Assembly (NCBI GenBank): GCA_023412175.1
Contig: JAEYOB010000602.1
Coordinates: 1 to 6,766 of the forward strand
From: Pseudomonadota bacterium
GTDB lineage: Bacteria > Pseudomonadota > Alphaproteobacteria > Azospirillales > Azospirillaceae
Direction: 5' to 3'
DNA length: 6,766 nucleotides
The notes beneath the pieces were generated by a model, which saw only the letters and a program-made list of their open reading frames with translations, was not told the DNA's origin and did no database searches. Made by a program: the position numbers and the translations under genes. Each line of letters begins with the position of its first letter. The stretch's first letter is position 1. Shown piece by piece: positions 1 to 5,397 of the stretch.

Positions 1-113
1 TGATGCAGCGTTCCAAGGGCCTGTTCGCCCCGTCCAACGCCGCCAACGTCCAGAACCTCTCCGCCGGCATCGGCAACTTCGCCGGCCAGGGCGCCCTCGT
101 CCGCCAGCGCTGA
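1..113 (+). CDS. C-terminal end of an unidentified protein (partial)
   Basis: An open frame enters from the left edge and ends at a TGA at 111-113. Only about 36 C-terminal residues are visible. They are rich in Asn, Ala, Gly and Gln (for example NAANVQNLSAGIGNFAGQ) and finish with a basic tail, VRQR. There is no recognisable catalytic motif. The small-residue, Asn/Gly-rich composition would suit a secreted or fibrous protein, but this is only an impression. An ATG at 3-5 lies in frame; with no upstream sequence I cannot exclude a 36-residue protein starting there, though a truncated longer gene is more likely. The gene converges on gluQ, with a strong terminator hairpin beginning 18 bases after its stop codon. 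I do not recognise the family. Confidence 0.6.
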   Translation, partial: MQRSKGLFAPSNAANVQNLSAGIGNFAGQGALVRQR

Positions 114-131
114 GCCACCCGCGAAACAAAG

Positions 132-159
132 GCCCCGGCCGGAGCGCTCCGGCCGGGGC
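132..159. terminator. Perfect 28-bp palindrome, bidirectional terminator
   Basis: The sequence from 132 to 159 equals its own reverse complement over all 28 bases, centred between 145 and 146, so it can fold into a very stable GC hairpin on either strand. It lies exactly between two convergent stop codons (113 plus, 168 minus). On the minus strand it is followed by a short T-rich tail (CCTTTGTTTC), as expected for an intrinsic terminator of gluQ. On the plus strand the following bases are not T-rich, so termination there would depend more on the hairpin alone. Confidence 0.8.
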
Positions 160-167
160 GTTGCGCA

Positions 168-1010
168 TCAGTCCGGAAAGCCGGCCAGCGCCCGCACCTC
201 GGCCGGCGTGTGCCCCGCCTCCCGCAACGACCGCAGCGTCTGCGCGCGGTCGCGCTTGGCAAGGCGTTCGCCCCGTCCGTTGGTCAGCAGGCCGTGGTGG
301 TGCCACTCCGGCACCCGCAGGCCCAGCAGCGCCTGCAACAGCCGGTGCAGGTGGGTGGCGAAGAACAGATCCTCGCCGCGCGTCACCAGCGTGACGCCCT
401 GGAGGTCGTCGTCCACCGTGACGCTCAGATGATAGCTGGTCGGCGTGTCCTTGCGGGCCAGCACCACGTCGCCGAGGATCTCCGGAGTCGCCGCCTGCCA
501 GCCCCTGCCATGGTCGAGCCAGCGCAACGGCCCGGTCAGCCCCGCCGCCGCCGCCATGTCGAGCCGCCACGCGTACGCCTGCCCGGCCGCCATCCGGTCG
601 GCACGCTCCGACGCCGGCAGCGTCCGGCAGCTGCCGGGGTAGAGCGGCCCGTCCGGCCCGTGCGGAGCATGGCCGGCGCGCGCGATCTCCGCAGCGATGT
701 CCTTGCGGGTGCAGAAGCACGGATAGACGACGCCCATGTCGTGCAGGCGCCGGAGCGCCGCGCGGTAGTCGTCCAGATGGTCGGATTGCCTGCGCACCGG
801 CCCGTCCCAGGAGAGGCCCAGCCACGCCAGGTCCTCCATCAGGTCCCGCTCGAACTCGGGACGGCAGCGCTGCGGGTCGATATCCTCGATGCGCAGAAGA
901 AAACGGCCTTGCGGCGCCATGGCCGCGCGCCAGCCGAACAGCGCCGAATGGGCGTGGCCCAGATGCAGGTGCCCGGTCGGGCTCGGGGCGAAGCGGGTGA
1001 CGGTCGTCAT
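168..1010 (-). CDS. gluQ: Glutamyl-Q tRNA(Asp) synthetase
   Basis: This 280-residue enzyme of the GluQ-RS family attaches glutamate to the queuosine base at the wobble position of tRNA(Asp). It is a class I synthetase catalytic domain without the anticodon-binding domain. Visible features are FAPSPTGHLHLGHAHSAL with the HIGH-type motif at residues 16-19, LRIEDID at 39-45, and the KMSKS equivalent RLAKRD at 249-254. The family zinc site is present as C98-x-C100, with Tyr124 and Cys128 in YPGSC. The length matches the short paralog (about 290), not full GltX (about 470). The ATG at 1010 sits directly before the conserved N-terminal motif; the ribosome site is weak (AGAAG). In many gammaproteobacteria the gene sits beside dksA; here it does not, and its upstream same-strand neighbour is a 55-residue gene 74 bases away. 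Confidence 0.96.
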   Translation of the reverse strand: MTTVTRFAPSPTGHLHLGHAHSALFGWRAAMAPQGRFLLRIEDIDPQRCRPEFERDLMEDLAWLGLSWDGPVRRQSDHLDDYRAALRRLHDMGVVYPCFCTRKDIAAEIARAGHAPHGPDGPLYPGSCRTLPASERADRMAAGQAYAWRLDMAAAAGLTGPLRWLDHGRGWQAATPEILGDVVLARKDTPTSYHLSVTVDDDLQGVTLVTRGEDLFFATHLHRLLQALLGLRVPEWHHHGLLTNGRGERLAKRDRAQTLRSLREAGHTPAEVRALAGFPD

Positions 1011-1047
1011 GCCGCTTCTATAGCCGATCCGGCGCGCGCCTTACAAA

Positions 1048-1062
1048 GGGGGCGCGGCCCCC
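1048..1062 (-). terminator. GC hairpin with T tail after the 55-residue gene
   Basis: GGGGGC (1048-1053) and GCCCCC (1057-1062) form a 6-bp stem with a 3-base loop. Read on the minus strand, the stem is followed directly by TTTGTAA. It lies 22 bases beyond the TGA of the small gene at 1085 and before the start of gluQ at 1010, so it probably separates the two transcripts, at least in part. The tail resembles that of the gluQ terminator (TTTGTTT). The short loop and imperfect T run keep confidence moderate. Confidence 0.55.
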
Positions 1063-1084
1063 CTGTTCAGACGCCTTATACCGG

Positions 1085-1252
1085 TCAAATGTAGGGATTG
1101 TCGCGGATCGGCTCGACCGGAATGTCCTCGCCTCCCAGATAAAGGGCCAGCCGGCGGCGCAGTTCCTGGTCGAAGGCATCGATGCGCTTCTGCCGCGCCT
1201 TCTCTTCGCGTTCCTCGCGCTTCGCAGCAAGGCTGATGATCTGTGCAGTCAT
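1085..1252 (-). CDS. Small conserved-looking protein, 55 residues
   Basis: An ATG at 1252 opens a 55-codon frame ending in TGA at 1087-1085. The protein starts MTAQIISLAAKREEREEKAR, continues as a charged helix with Arg, Lys and Glu alternating to about residue 34, and ends with a short tail, LYLGGEDIPVEPIRDNPYI. The first 35 residues look like one amphipathic or coiled-coil helix; there is no signal peptide, membrane segment or cysteine. Codons favour G or C in third position like the neighbouring genes. A G-rich stretch (GGGGG, 7-11 bases before the ATG) could serve as ribosome site. A T-tailed hairpin follows the stop. The larger overlapping open frames on the same strand give Arg/Ser/Pro-rich nonsense and I treat them as shadows. 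Function unknown; an adaptor or regulatory peptide is only a guess. Confidence 0.7.
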   Translation of the reverse strand: MTAQIISLAAKREEREEKARQKRIDAFDQELRRRLALYLGGEDIPVEPIRDNPYI

Positions 1253-1292
1253 GATGGCCCCCGTGATCGTTGCTGCGACTGTGCCGGACCAT

Positions 1293-1310
1293 GGTTAATG
1301 AGGGGTAACC
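1293..1310. repeat. Inverted repeat GGTTA-N8-TAACC
   Basis: Two 5-bp arms, GGTTA (1293-1297) and TAACC (1306-1310), flank eight bases in the gap between the divergent 55-residue gene and the HNH gene. Half-sites containing TTAA and TAAC recall CtrA sites of alphaproteobacteria (TTAA-N7-TTAA), but the spacing and second half do not match the consensus. A protein-binding site is possible, not shown. The rest of the gap, 1253-1550, holds only the candidate promoter at 1465-1493. Confidence 0.3.
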
Positions 1311-1464
1311 AAGCGCCTGCCCGCAGCGCTGCTTGGCGCCATGGACCCTAATTGTCACACCGCGGCCTTCATTTCTCTGGCGCCGCGCGGCACCGGCGGG
1401 GTGGCAAAAACGTTACGGCCTCATGAAGATTGTGCGGTGCGGCGGCGGTCAGCGATACGAGATG

Positions 1465-1493
1465 TTGAGATCGCCAGCGTAATCGCTTATGTA
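1465..1493 (+). promoter_or_regulatory. Candidate sigma-70 promoter for the HNH gene
   Basis: TTGAGA at 1465-1470 matches the -35 consensus in five of six positions. After a 17-base spacer comes TATGTA at 1488-1493, which matches the -10 box in only the first three positions. Transcription would begin near 1500, giving a leader of roughly 50 bases before the TTG start at 1551. Position and spacing are good; the weak -10 box lowers confidence. If it is real, it also argues against the longer open frame that starts at 1341. Confidence 0.4.
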
Positions 1494-1550
1494 TCTGGTG
1501 CGCTCGGGGTCAGAGGCCGTGCGAGACGGTACGAGACGAGGGAGTGGCCA

Positions 1551-2114
1551 TTGGCTCCACCACCCGATCACTGTCCGGCTCTGGTGCTGAACGCGGACTT
1601 CCGCCCGCTCAGCTATTTCCCCCTGTCGCTCTGGTCGTGGCAGGAGGCGGTGAAGGCGGTCTTCCTCGACCGCGTCAACATCATTTCCCAGTATGACCGG
1701 GTCGTCCGCTCCCCCAGCTTCGAGATCCGCCTGCCCAGCGTCATCTCGTTGAAGGAGTACATCCCCGCGACCCGGCGGCCGGCGTTCACCCGATTCAACG
1801 TCTTCCTGCGCGACCGCTTCAGCTGCCAGTACTGCGGCATACCGTTCCCGACGCAGGAACTGACCTTCGACCACGTGATCCCGCGCTCGCGCGGGGGCCG
1901 CACGACGTGGGAGAACGTCGTCACCTCCTGCTCGGCGTGCAATCTGGCGAAGGGCAACCGGCTGCCGCACCATTGCGGCATGATCCCGCTCAGTCCGCCG
2001 TTCCAGCCGACGGCCTACGAGCTTCAGGAGAACGGACGCGCCTTCCCGCCGAACTTCCTGCACGAAAGCTGGCGGGATTTCCTTTACTGGGATACCGAAC
2101 TGGACCCGGTGTAA
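1551..2114 (+). CDS. HNH endonuclease, zinc type
   Basis: This 187-residue protein has an N-terminal region typical of alphaproteobacterial HNH proteins (CPALVLNADFRPLSYFPLS, residues 8-26, then LWSWQEAVKAVFLDRV). The HNH nuclease core at about 85-137 has paired zinc cysteines C92-x2-C95 and C127-x2-C130, the catalytic His108 in FDHVIPRSRGG, Asn122 in WENVV and Asn131 in CNLAKGNR. The frame is open back to an ATG at 1341, but residues before CPALVL look non-conserved. The TTG at 1551 has GAGGGAG (1538-1544) six bases upstream and gives the length I expect for the family, so I chose it. The target is unknown; these stand-alone chromosomal proteins are widespread and need not be restriction enzymes. 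The gene converges on coq7 with only 13 bases between stop codons. Confidence 0.88.
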   Translation: MAPPPDHCPALVLNADFRPLSYFPLSLWSWQEAVKAVFLDRVNIISQYDRVVRSPSFEIRLPSVISLKEYIPATRRPAFTRFNVFLRDRFSCQYCGIPFPTQELTFDHVIPRSRGGRTTWENVVTSCSACNLAKGNRLPHHCGMIPLSPPFQPTAYELQENGRAFPPNFLHESWRDFLYWDTELDPV

Positions 2115-2127
2115 GGGCCGGCGCCGC

Positions 2128-2703
2128 TCAGACCCGCTCGGCGACCCAGATCGCCGCCCGTGTGCCCGCCCTGATGGCGCCGCTCAGCAACGGGTACGCC
2201 GGAGCCTGCTCCGCGCCATTGGCAAGGCCGATGTCGCGGTGCTCCAGTTCCTCGGCCTGGAACTTGCGGATATTCCGCTCAAGATCGGCCTCCTCCGGCC
2301 CGAGATGGGCGAGCTGGGCAGCGTAGTGCCCGTCGATGACCTCTTCCACCGCCACCGTGCAGGCCATGGCCGCCCGCTCGCCGAGCACGGCCGTCACCGC
2401 GCCCAGCAGGAAGCCGCCGACGTGCCAGACCGGTTGCAGCGCCGTCGGGCGGACGCGCCGCGCCGCCAGTTGCTGCTCGAAGTAGCGCAGGTGTTCGCGC
2501 TCCTGCTCCGCCATGTGGCGCAGCGTGCGGCCGTGCGGGCCGTTGCCCATGACGGCGATCTGCCCCTCGTAGATGCGCTTGGCGCCGTACTCGCCGGCGT
2601 GATCGACCCGGCAGATGCGGGCGAGGCGCTCGTGCGGGCGCGGGTCGCCGGGCAGCGCGCCGCGCACCGGCTTGCTGGTCGGGACGGGGCTGGAAGCGGT
2701 CAC
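2128..2703 (-). CDS. coq7: Demethoxyubiquinone hydroxylase (Coq7 family)
   Basis: This is a 191-residue diiron monooxygenase of the Coq7/CLK-1 family. It hydroxylates the demethoxyubiquinone ring (C6 position) late in ubiquinone synthesis and is peripherally membrane-bound. Diiron ligands are all visible: Glu38 in RVDHAGEYGA, Glu68 and His71 in EQEREH, Glu120 in VAVEEVIDGHY, and Glu152 and His155 in AEELEH. The start is a GTG at 2703-2701 that overlaps the TGA of dsbB by two bases (GTGTGA), with AAGGGAG seven bases upstream; this implies translational coupling to dsbB. No ATG lies in frame between this GTG and the first conserved motif. The length is near the usual 170-220. The first 25 residues are Pro/Ser-rich and probably disordered. 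Confidence 0.95.
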   Translation of the reverse strand: MTASSPVPTSKPVRGALPGDPRPHERLARICRVDHAGEYGAKRIYEGQIAVMGNGPHGRTLRHMAEQEREHLRYFEQQLAARRVRPTALQPVWHVGGFLLGAVTAVLGERAAMACTVAVEEVIDGHYAAQLAHLGPEEADLERNIRKFQAEELEHRDIGLANGAEQAPAYPLLSGAIRAGTRAAIWVAERV

Positions 2704-3224
2704 ACCGTGACTCCCTTGCGGTCGGCGTACAGGTAGGCGGTGCGCGCCGACGCGAAGGCGAAGGCAGACAGCGCCAGCGAGATGACGACGTTGTAGCCGG
2801 CCATGCTGATGCCGAACAGCGACCACTGGATCTCGTCGCAGCGCACCACCGGCGCCTGCATGACCTGGGCGCGCAGATCCTCCAGCGTCAGCGCCGAGCC
2901 GGTGGCGCCGCATCCCTGGGTGCCGGCCCACCACTGGTACTCGACGCCCACGTGGTAGGCGGCGATCCCGGCGTTGGCGAGCAGCGCAAAGCCGCTGGCC
3001 ACCAGCAGCGCGTCGCCGACTCCGTGCCAGCGCGGAAAGGCCAGCGTGGCGATGGAGAAGACCAGCACCGCGGCGTACGGCCAGCGTTGCCAGATGCAGA
3101 GGATGCACGGCTGATAGCCGAACCCGTACTGGAACACGAACGCGGCGGCGAGCACGCCCGCGCTGGCGAGCGCCAGGAGGACGGCAGGCAGGCGGGGATC
3201 GACGAGAGTGAGGCGATGCGGCAT
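2700..3224 (-). CDS. dsbB: Disulfide bond formation protein B (DsbB family)
   Basis: This 174-residue inner-membrane protein belongs to the DsbB family, which reoxidises the periplasmic thiol oxidase DsbA and passes the electrons to ubiquinone. There are four membrane segments at about 12-31, 48-63, 69-94 and 139-161. The first periplasmic loop carries the CxxC pair Cys40-Cys43 in QPCILCIWQRWP, with Arg47 at the position of the quinone-binding arginine of E. coli DsbB. The second loop carries Cys105 and Cys129, the pair that exchanges with DsbA. Length and topology agree with the family. The ATG at 3224 is preceded by GGAAAG as a modest ribosome site. It is first in a two-gene unit with coq7, whose start overlaps its stop. 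No dsbA lies in this window. Confidence 0.94.
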   Translation of the reverse strand: MPHRLTLVDPRLPAVLLALASAGVLAAAFVFQYGFGYQPCILCIWQRWPYAAVLVFSIATLAFPRWHGVGDALLVASGFALLANAGIAAYHVGVEYQWWAGTQGCGATGSALTLEDLRAQVMQAPVVRCDEIQWSLFGISMAGYNVVISLALSAFAFASARTAYLYADRKGVTV

Positions 3225-3298
3225 GGCGCTTTCCGATATAGCGCGCCGCGGCGCCGCGCGCCAGTTGTCGTAACGCGGTGCGGGTGCTTCCTTTACGA

Positions 3299-3326
3299 TT
3301 GACCGGAGCCCGCGGCTCTGTATGAT
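3299..3326 (+). promoter_or_regulatory. Strong sigma-70 promoter of tRNA-Leu
   Basis: TTGACC at 3299-3304 and TATGAT at 3321-3326 are separated by 16 bases, each one mismatch from consensus; a TG directly before the -10 box adds to it. Transcription would begin near 3333, about 14 bases before the mature tRNA. The bases between the -10 box and the start (CGCCGC) form a GC-rich discriminator, which in stable-RNA promoters is associated with stringent control by ppGpp; that regulation is inferred. Confidence 0.75.
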
Positions 3327-3346
3327 CGCCGCACCATTTCATCCGT

Positions 3347-3432
3347 GCCCCAGTGGCGGAATGGTAGACGCGGCAGACTCAAAATCTGTTGCCGGCAACG
3401 GCGTGCTGGTTCGAGTCCGGCCTGGGGCACCA
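3347..3432 (+). tRNA. tRNA-Leu (anticodon CAA)
   Basis: A complete class II tRNA. The acceptor stem pairs GCCCCAG (3347-3353) with CTGGGGC (3422-3428), followed by discriminator A and an encoded CCA (3430-3432). The D arm contains GCG...CGC around GAATGGTAGA. The anticodon stem GCAGA/TCTGT encloses the loop CTCAAAA, giving anticodon CAA, which reads the UUG codon. A long variable arm (GCCG-gcaa-CGGC) is diagnostic for Leu/Ser/Tyr types, and the discriminator A and loop point to Leu. The T arm GCTGG-TTCGAGT-CCGGC is standard. UUG is a minor Leu codon in GC-rich genomes, so this is likely a low-demand isoacceptor. tRNA 3' ends are common integration sites, but I found no second copy of this 3' end within the window. 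Confidence 0.97.
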
Positions 3433-3803
3433 CCTTTCCTGAAGGGCTTAGCGGCACACGCCGCTGGTCCTCCCGGCGGCCTGGGACGGCCCGCTGCGTG
3501 AGCGCCTCCCTGTTCAGCCGATCGGTTCCGCTCTCAACCTTCTGCGCCGGCTGCCGCGCAGCCGGAATGCGTCCCCCGATGGGCGACCCAAAACGGCCCT
3601 GCGCGATATGATCGCCGTCGTTCGGCGCACAGCGTACGGGGCACGCGGGAGCGTACACGGATACCGTATCACACCAACTGTTTCAGGCTTCGGGGTGACG
3701 GCCCGACAAGGCCACCTTTGCGGAATGGCGTCGAACGCCTGAACTCGCGGAAAAAGCGGCGCTGAATGGAGCGGTATTCCCGCAGCACCTTGTCGAGGCA
3801 CAT
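3433..3803. other. Gene-free stretch between tRNA-Leu and the dehydrogenase
   Basis: This stretch of 371 bases has no supportable gene. It contains two perfect GC hairpins: AGCGGC-acac-GCCGCT at 3450-3465, just after the tRNA and possibly its terminator although no T run follows, and CCGGCTGC-cgc-GCAGCCGG at 3547-3565. A second copy of TATGATCGCCG, the -10 box plus discriminator of the tRNA promoter, lies at 3607-3617 without a good -35 box. The 35 codons before the dehydrogenase ATG (3699-3803) are open in the same frame but lack ATG, GTG or TTG. A 44-codon frame on the minus strand (3669-3803) has no clear ribosome site. Confidence 0.6.
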
Positions 3804-4505
3804 ATGCTCAGTCACGGCGCGGCCACGGACGGTGCAACCGCGACACACAGCCGGTATCCCGAACTCGCCGGACGGTTCGCCGTCGTTGCCGGCGCGACCG
3901 GCGAAATGGGCTTGGGCATCGTCCGGGCCTTAGCCGCGCAGAGGGTAAACATCCTCCTGAACAGCTTCGACAATCCGGCCGAGGCCGAACGGATCCGCAC
4001 CGGCCTCAGCCGGGAATATGGCGTAGCGGCCGCATGCATTCCGGCAGACCTGCGCAATCCCAAGGCCGCCTCCGTTCTGGCCATGCTTGCGATGAACGCG
4101 TTCGGCCACATCGACATTCTCGTCAACGATGCCGGCCTGTGGCATCCCGCCCCCCGCGAAACCGTCCCGCGGGAACTGCGGGACGCAGCCCCCGCGGTCA
4201 GCCTTTCCGCCGCCTTTCATCTGACCTGGATCGTGATTCGCGGCATGCGGGAGCAGGGATGGGGGCGGATCATCAACGTAGCCCCCTCCCCACTCACAGC
4301 CACCTCTGCGGCTGCCGGGCCCTGCCTCATCGAACTGACCAGGGCCGCGGCGGCCGAAGGCGCAGGTCACGGCGTCACGTGCAACGCGATCTGCCCGACG
4401 CGCGTCGTCACGGCCGAGGAGTTGGGGGCGTTCGCGGTCTTTCTCTGTTCGGACGCCGCAGCCTCGGTCACCGGTGCCACCTTTCCCATGAATGGCGGCC
4501 GGTAG
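3804..4505 (+). CDS. SDR-family protein lacking the catalytic residues (3-hydroxybutyrate dehydrogenase-like)
   Basis: This 233-residue protein has a short-chain dehydrogenase fold. It most resembles D-3-hydroxybutyrate dehydrogenases: GATGEMGLGI (30-39) at the nucleotide-binding loop, DILVNDAG (104-111), SLSAAFH (133-139), QGWGRIIN (151-158), TCNAICP (192-198) and AVFLCSDAAASVTG (211-224). Each member of the catalytic Asn-Ser-Tyr-Lys set is changed. Ser133 replaces the expected Asn, Pro161 falls at the Ser position (Ser162 is next to it), the Tyr-x3-Lys segment is shortened by about six residues to AAAGPC, and the stretch between TCNAICP and the final helix that normally carries the mobile substrate lid is cut from roughly 45 to about 7 residues. 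The frame has no stop or frameshift and keeps GC-rich third positions. The ATG at 3804 has GAGG five bases upstream. Dehydrogenase activity is unlikely; it is either a decaying paralog or a pseudoenzyme with a binding role. Confidence 0.8.
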   Translation: MLSHGAATDGATATHSRYPELAGRFAVVAGATGEMGLGIVRALAAQRVNILLNSFDNPAEAERIRTGLSREYGVAAACIPADLRNPKAASVLAMLAMNAFGHIDILVNDAGLWHPAPRETVPRELRDAAPAVSLSAAFHLTWIVIRGMREQGWGRIINVAPSPLTATSAAAGPCLIELTRAAAAEGAGHGVTCNAICPTRVVTAEELGAFAVFLCSDAAASVTGATFPMNGGR

Positions 4506-4508
4506 ACG

Positions 4509-4547
4509 GCGGCCGGCCAATCCCGGAAGCGTCCACGCGCCGGCCGC
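4509..4547. terminator. Long hairpin between convergent stop codons
   Basis: GCGGCCGGC (4509-4517) and GCCGGCCGC (4539-4547) pair perfectly over 9 bp with a 21-base loop. The hairpin exactly fills the 43-base gap between the dehydrogenase TAG (4503-4505) and the TGA of the minus-strand gene (4551-4549). The position suggests a shared terminator, but neither strand has a T run and the loop is large. Confidence 0.4.
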
Positions 4548-4548
4548 G

Positions 4549-5007
4549 TCACTGCTTCATCGCGATGGTCACACCCCCGGCTCCGAGCGACAGCCGGGCC
4601 CCTTGCGAGCTGGAAACGACTTTTATGACAACGCCTCTCTCGTTCTGAAGGTAGCCGACCCCTCCACCGCCGACCAGGGCGGCGCCTGTCTGCGCAACGC
4701 TGTAGGTGCCCGGAAACTCCTCCACCGCGCTGAGCTGGTAGACCTCACCCGTGACCTGGGTCTGCGCCGCCCCGACGTCCGCCAAGGAAAAGCCGGAGGC
4801 CGTGAACGGATACTGCTTCCCTTTGTAGAATAGGGTGCCGTTCCCCCAGGAGTATCCGATGCCAATTGCGACGGATCCACCGGTGAACTCGATGGTGCCG
4901 TCGGCCGCTTTACGCTCCTGTGCCGCCAGGGTCCCTGACATGCAGGCGCCGGCTACAGCAAACGCCACAACCGCATAGCCGATCCATCCTCCCGGCATCT
5001 CACGCAT
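4549..5007 (-). CDS. Secreted glycine-rich protein of unknown function
   Basis: This 152-residue protein begins with an export signal: a short N-terminus, a hydrophobic stretch at about 9-22 (IGYAVVAFAVAGAC) and a small-residue cleavage region TLAAQ at 26-30. Cys22 in AGAC is a poor lipobox, so signal peptidase I is the likelier route, but a lipoprotein is possible. The mature part is beta-rich, with aromatic/glycine strands: GSVAIGIGYSWGNGTLFYKG, then YPFTASGFSLADVGAA, EFPGTYSV, a GGGGVGYLQNERGVVIKV stretch and a C-terminal LSLGAGGVTIAM. I recall similar uncharacterised periplasmic proteins in other proteobacteria but cannot name a family. GGGAGG a few bases before the ATG at 5007 gives a strong ribosome site. 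It is divergent from the lipoprotein gene at 5398 and convergent with the degenerate dehydrogenase. Confidence 0.82.
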   Translation of the reverse strand: MREMPGGWIGYAVVAFAVAGACMSGTLAAQERKAADGTIEFTGGSVAIGIGYSWGNGTLFYKGKQYPFTASGFSLADVGAAQTQVTGEVYQLSAVEEFPGTYSVAQTGAALVGGGGVGYLQNERGVVIKVVSSSQGARLSLGAGGVTIAMKQ

Positions 5008-5397
5008 ATCGCCCTCCCAAACTCATCATGGTCGACGCTGGACAGCAGGAAGAGCGTGGAGCCCACATCGCTCCCCGCACATCGAGCCGATTGACTATAA
5101 AATCAACAAATCAAACGACAAAACACCGATACCGTAACAAAATCAATCAAGACAACAAATCCCCCAACTTCCACAACGCAGTTCACGAGATGTCAGTTAC
5201 TGTATCCGCCTTATAAACAAAATCGAAAATCAAAACCAGAATCCTTAAGTTCAGGAAGGATCTTTACACCCACACATCAAACACTGCCTTGGCGCTCTTA
5301 CGAATGGGAGGACCTCACGAGATCCATGAACGAATTCACTTGTTGCCCCGCCGAGCGGAGAAGACGTCTCTGCGGCGCTTGCGGAGGAGGGCTGGAG
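5008..5397. other. Divergent intergenic region with an A/C-rich, G-poor tract
   Basis: This region separates the minus-strand secreted protein (start 5007) from the plus-strand lipoprotein (start 5398). From about 5090 to 5290 it becomes AT-rich. The 60 bases 5101-5160 contain 34 A, 15 C, 7 T and only 4 G on the plus strand, an extreme skew in an otherwise GC-rich window. CAA-type steps recur (ATCAACAAATCAAACGACA and similar). Such RNA would be nearly unstructured. I see no convincing -35/-10 pair for the plus-strand gene; TATAAA at 5212-5217 is isolated. No gene is supportable here. Confidence 0.6.
5094..5121 (-). promoter_or_regulatory. Possible promoter of the secreted-protein gene
   Basis: Read on the minus strand, TTGTCG (5121-5116) and TATAGT (5099-5094) are separated by 16 bases. 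The -10 box has five of six consensus bases and the -35 box four. Transcription from here would give a leader of roughly 80 bases before the ATG at 5007. The local AT richness makes chance matches common, so confidence is low. Confidence 0.35.

Noticed and set aside
210..1094. Long plus-strand open frame (294 codons) opposite gluQ
   Set aside because: It is antisense to a certain gluQ gene, rich in Arg/Ala/Gln/Pro, and has no motif; typical of GC-rich shadow frames.
1293..1310. CtrA-binding site in the gap before the HNH gene
   Set aside because: The half-sites do not fit TTAA-N7-TTAA in sequence and spacing together; kept only as an inverted repeat.
1551..2114. HNH protein as part of a restriction or other defence system
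   Set aside because: No methyltransferase, helicase or other defence gene is adjacent; the protein resembles a common stand-alone chromosomal type.
3669..3803. 44-codon minus-strand frame, Arg/Phe-rich, head to head with the dehydrogenase
   Set aside because: No convincing Shine-Dalgarno sequence and no recognisable motif; basic composition is common in chance frames of GC-rich DNA.
3930..4520. 196-codon minus-strand frame opposite the dehydrogenase-like gene
   Set aside because: Composition is Gly/Arg-rich and unstructured, while the plus strand aligns with the SDR family.
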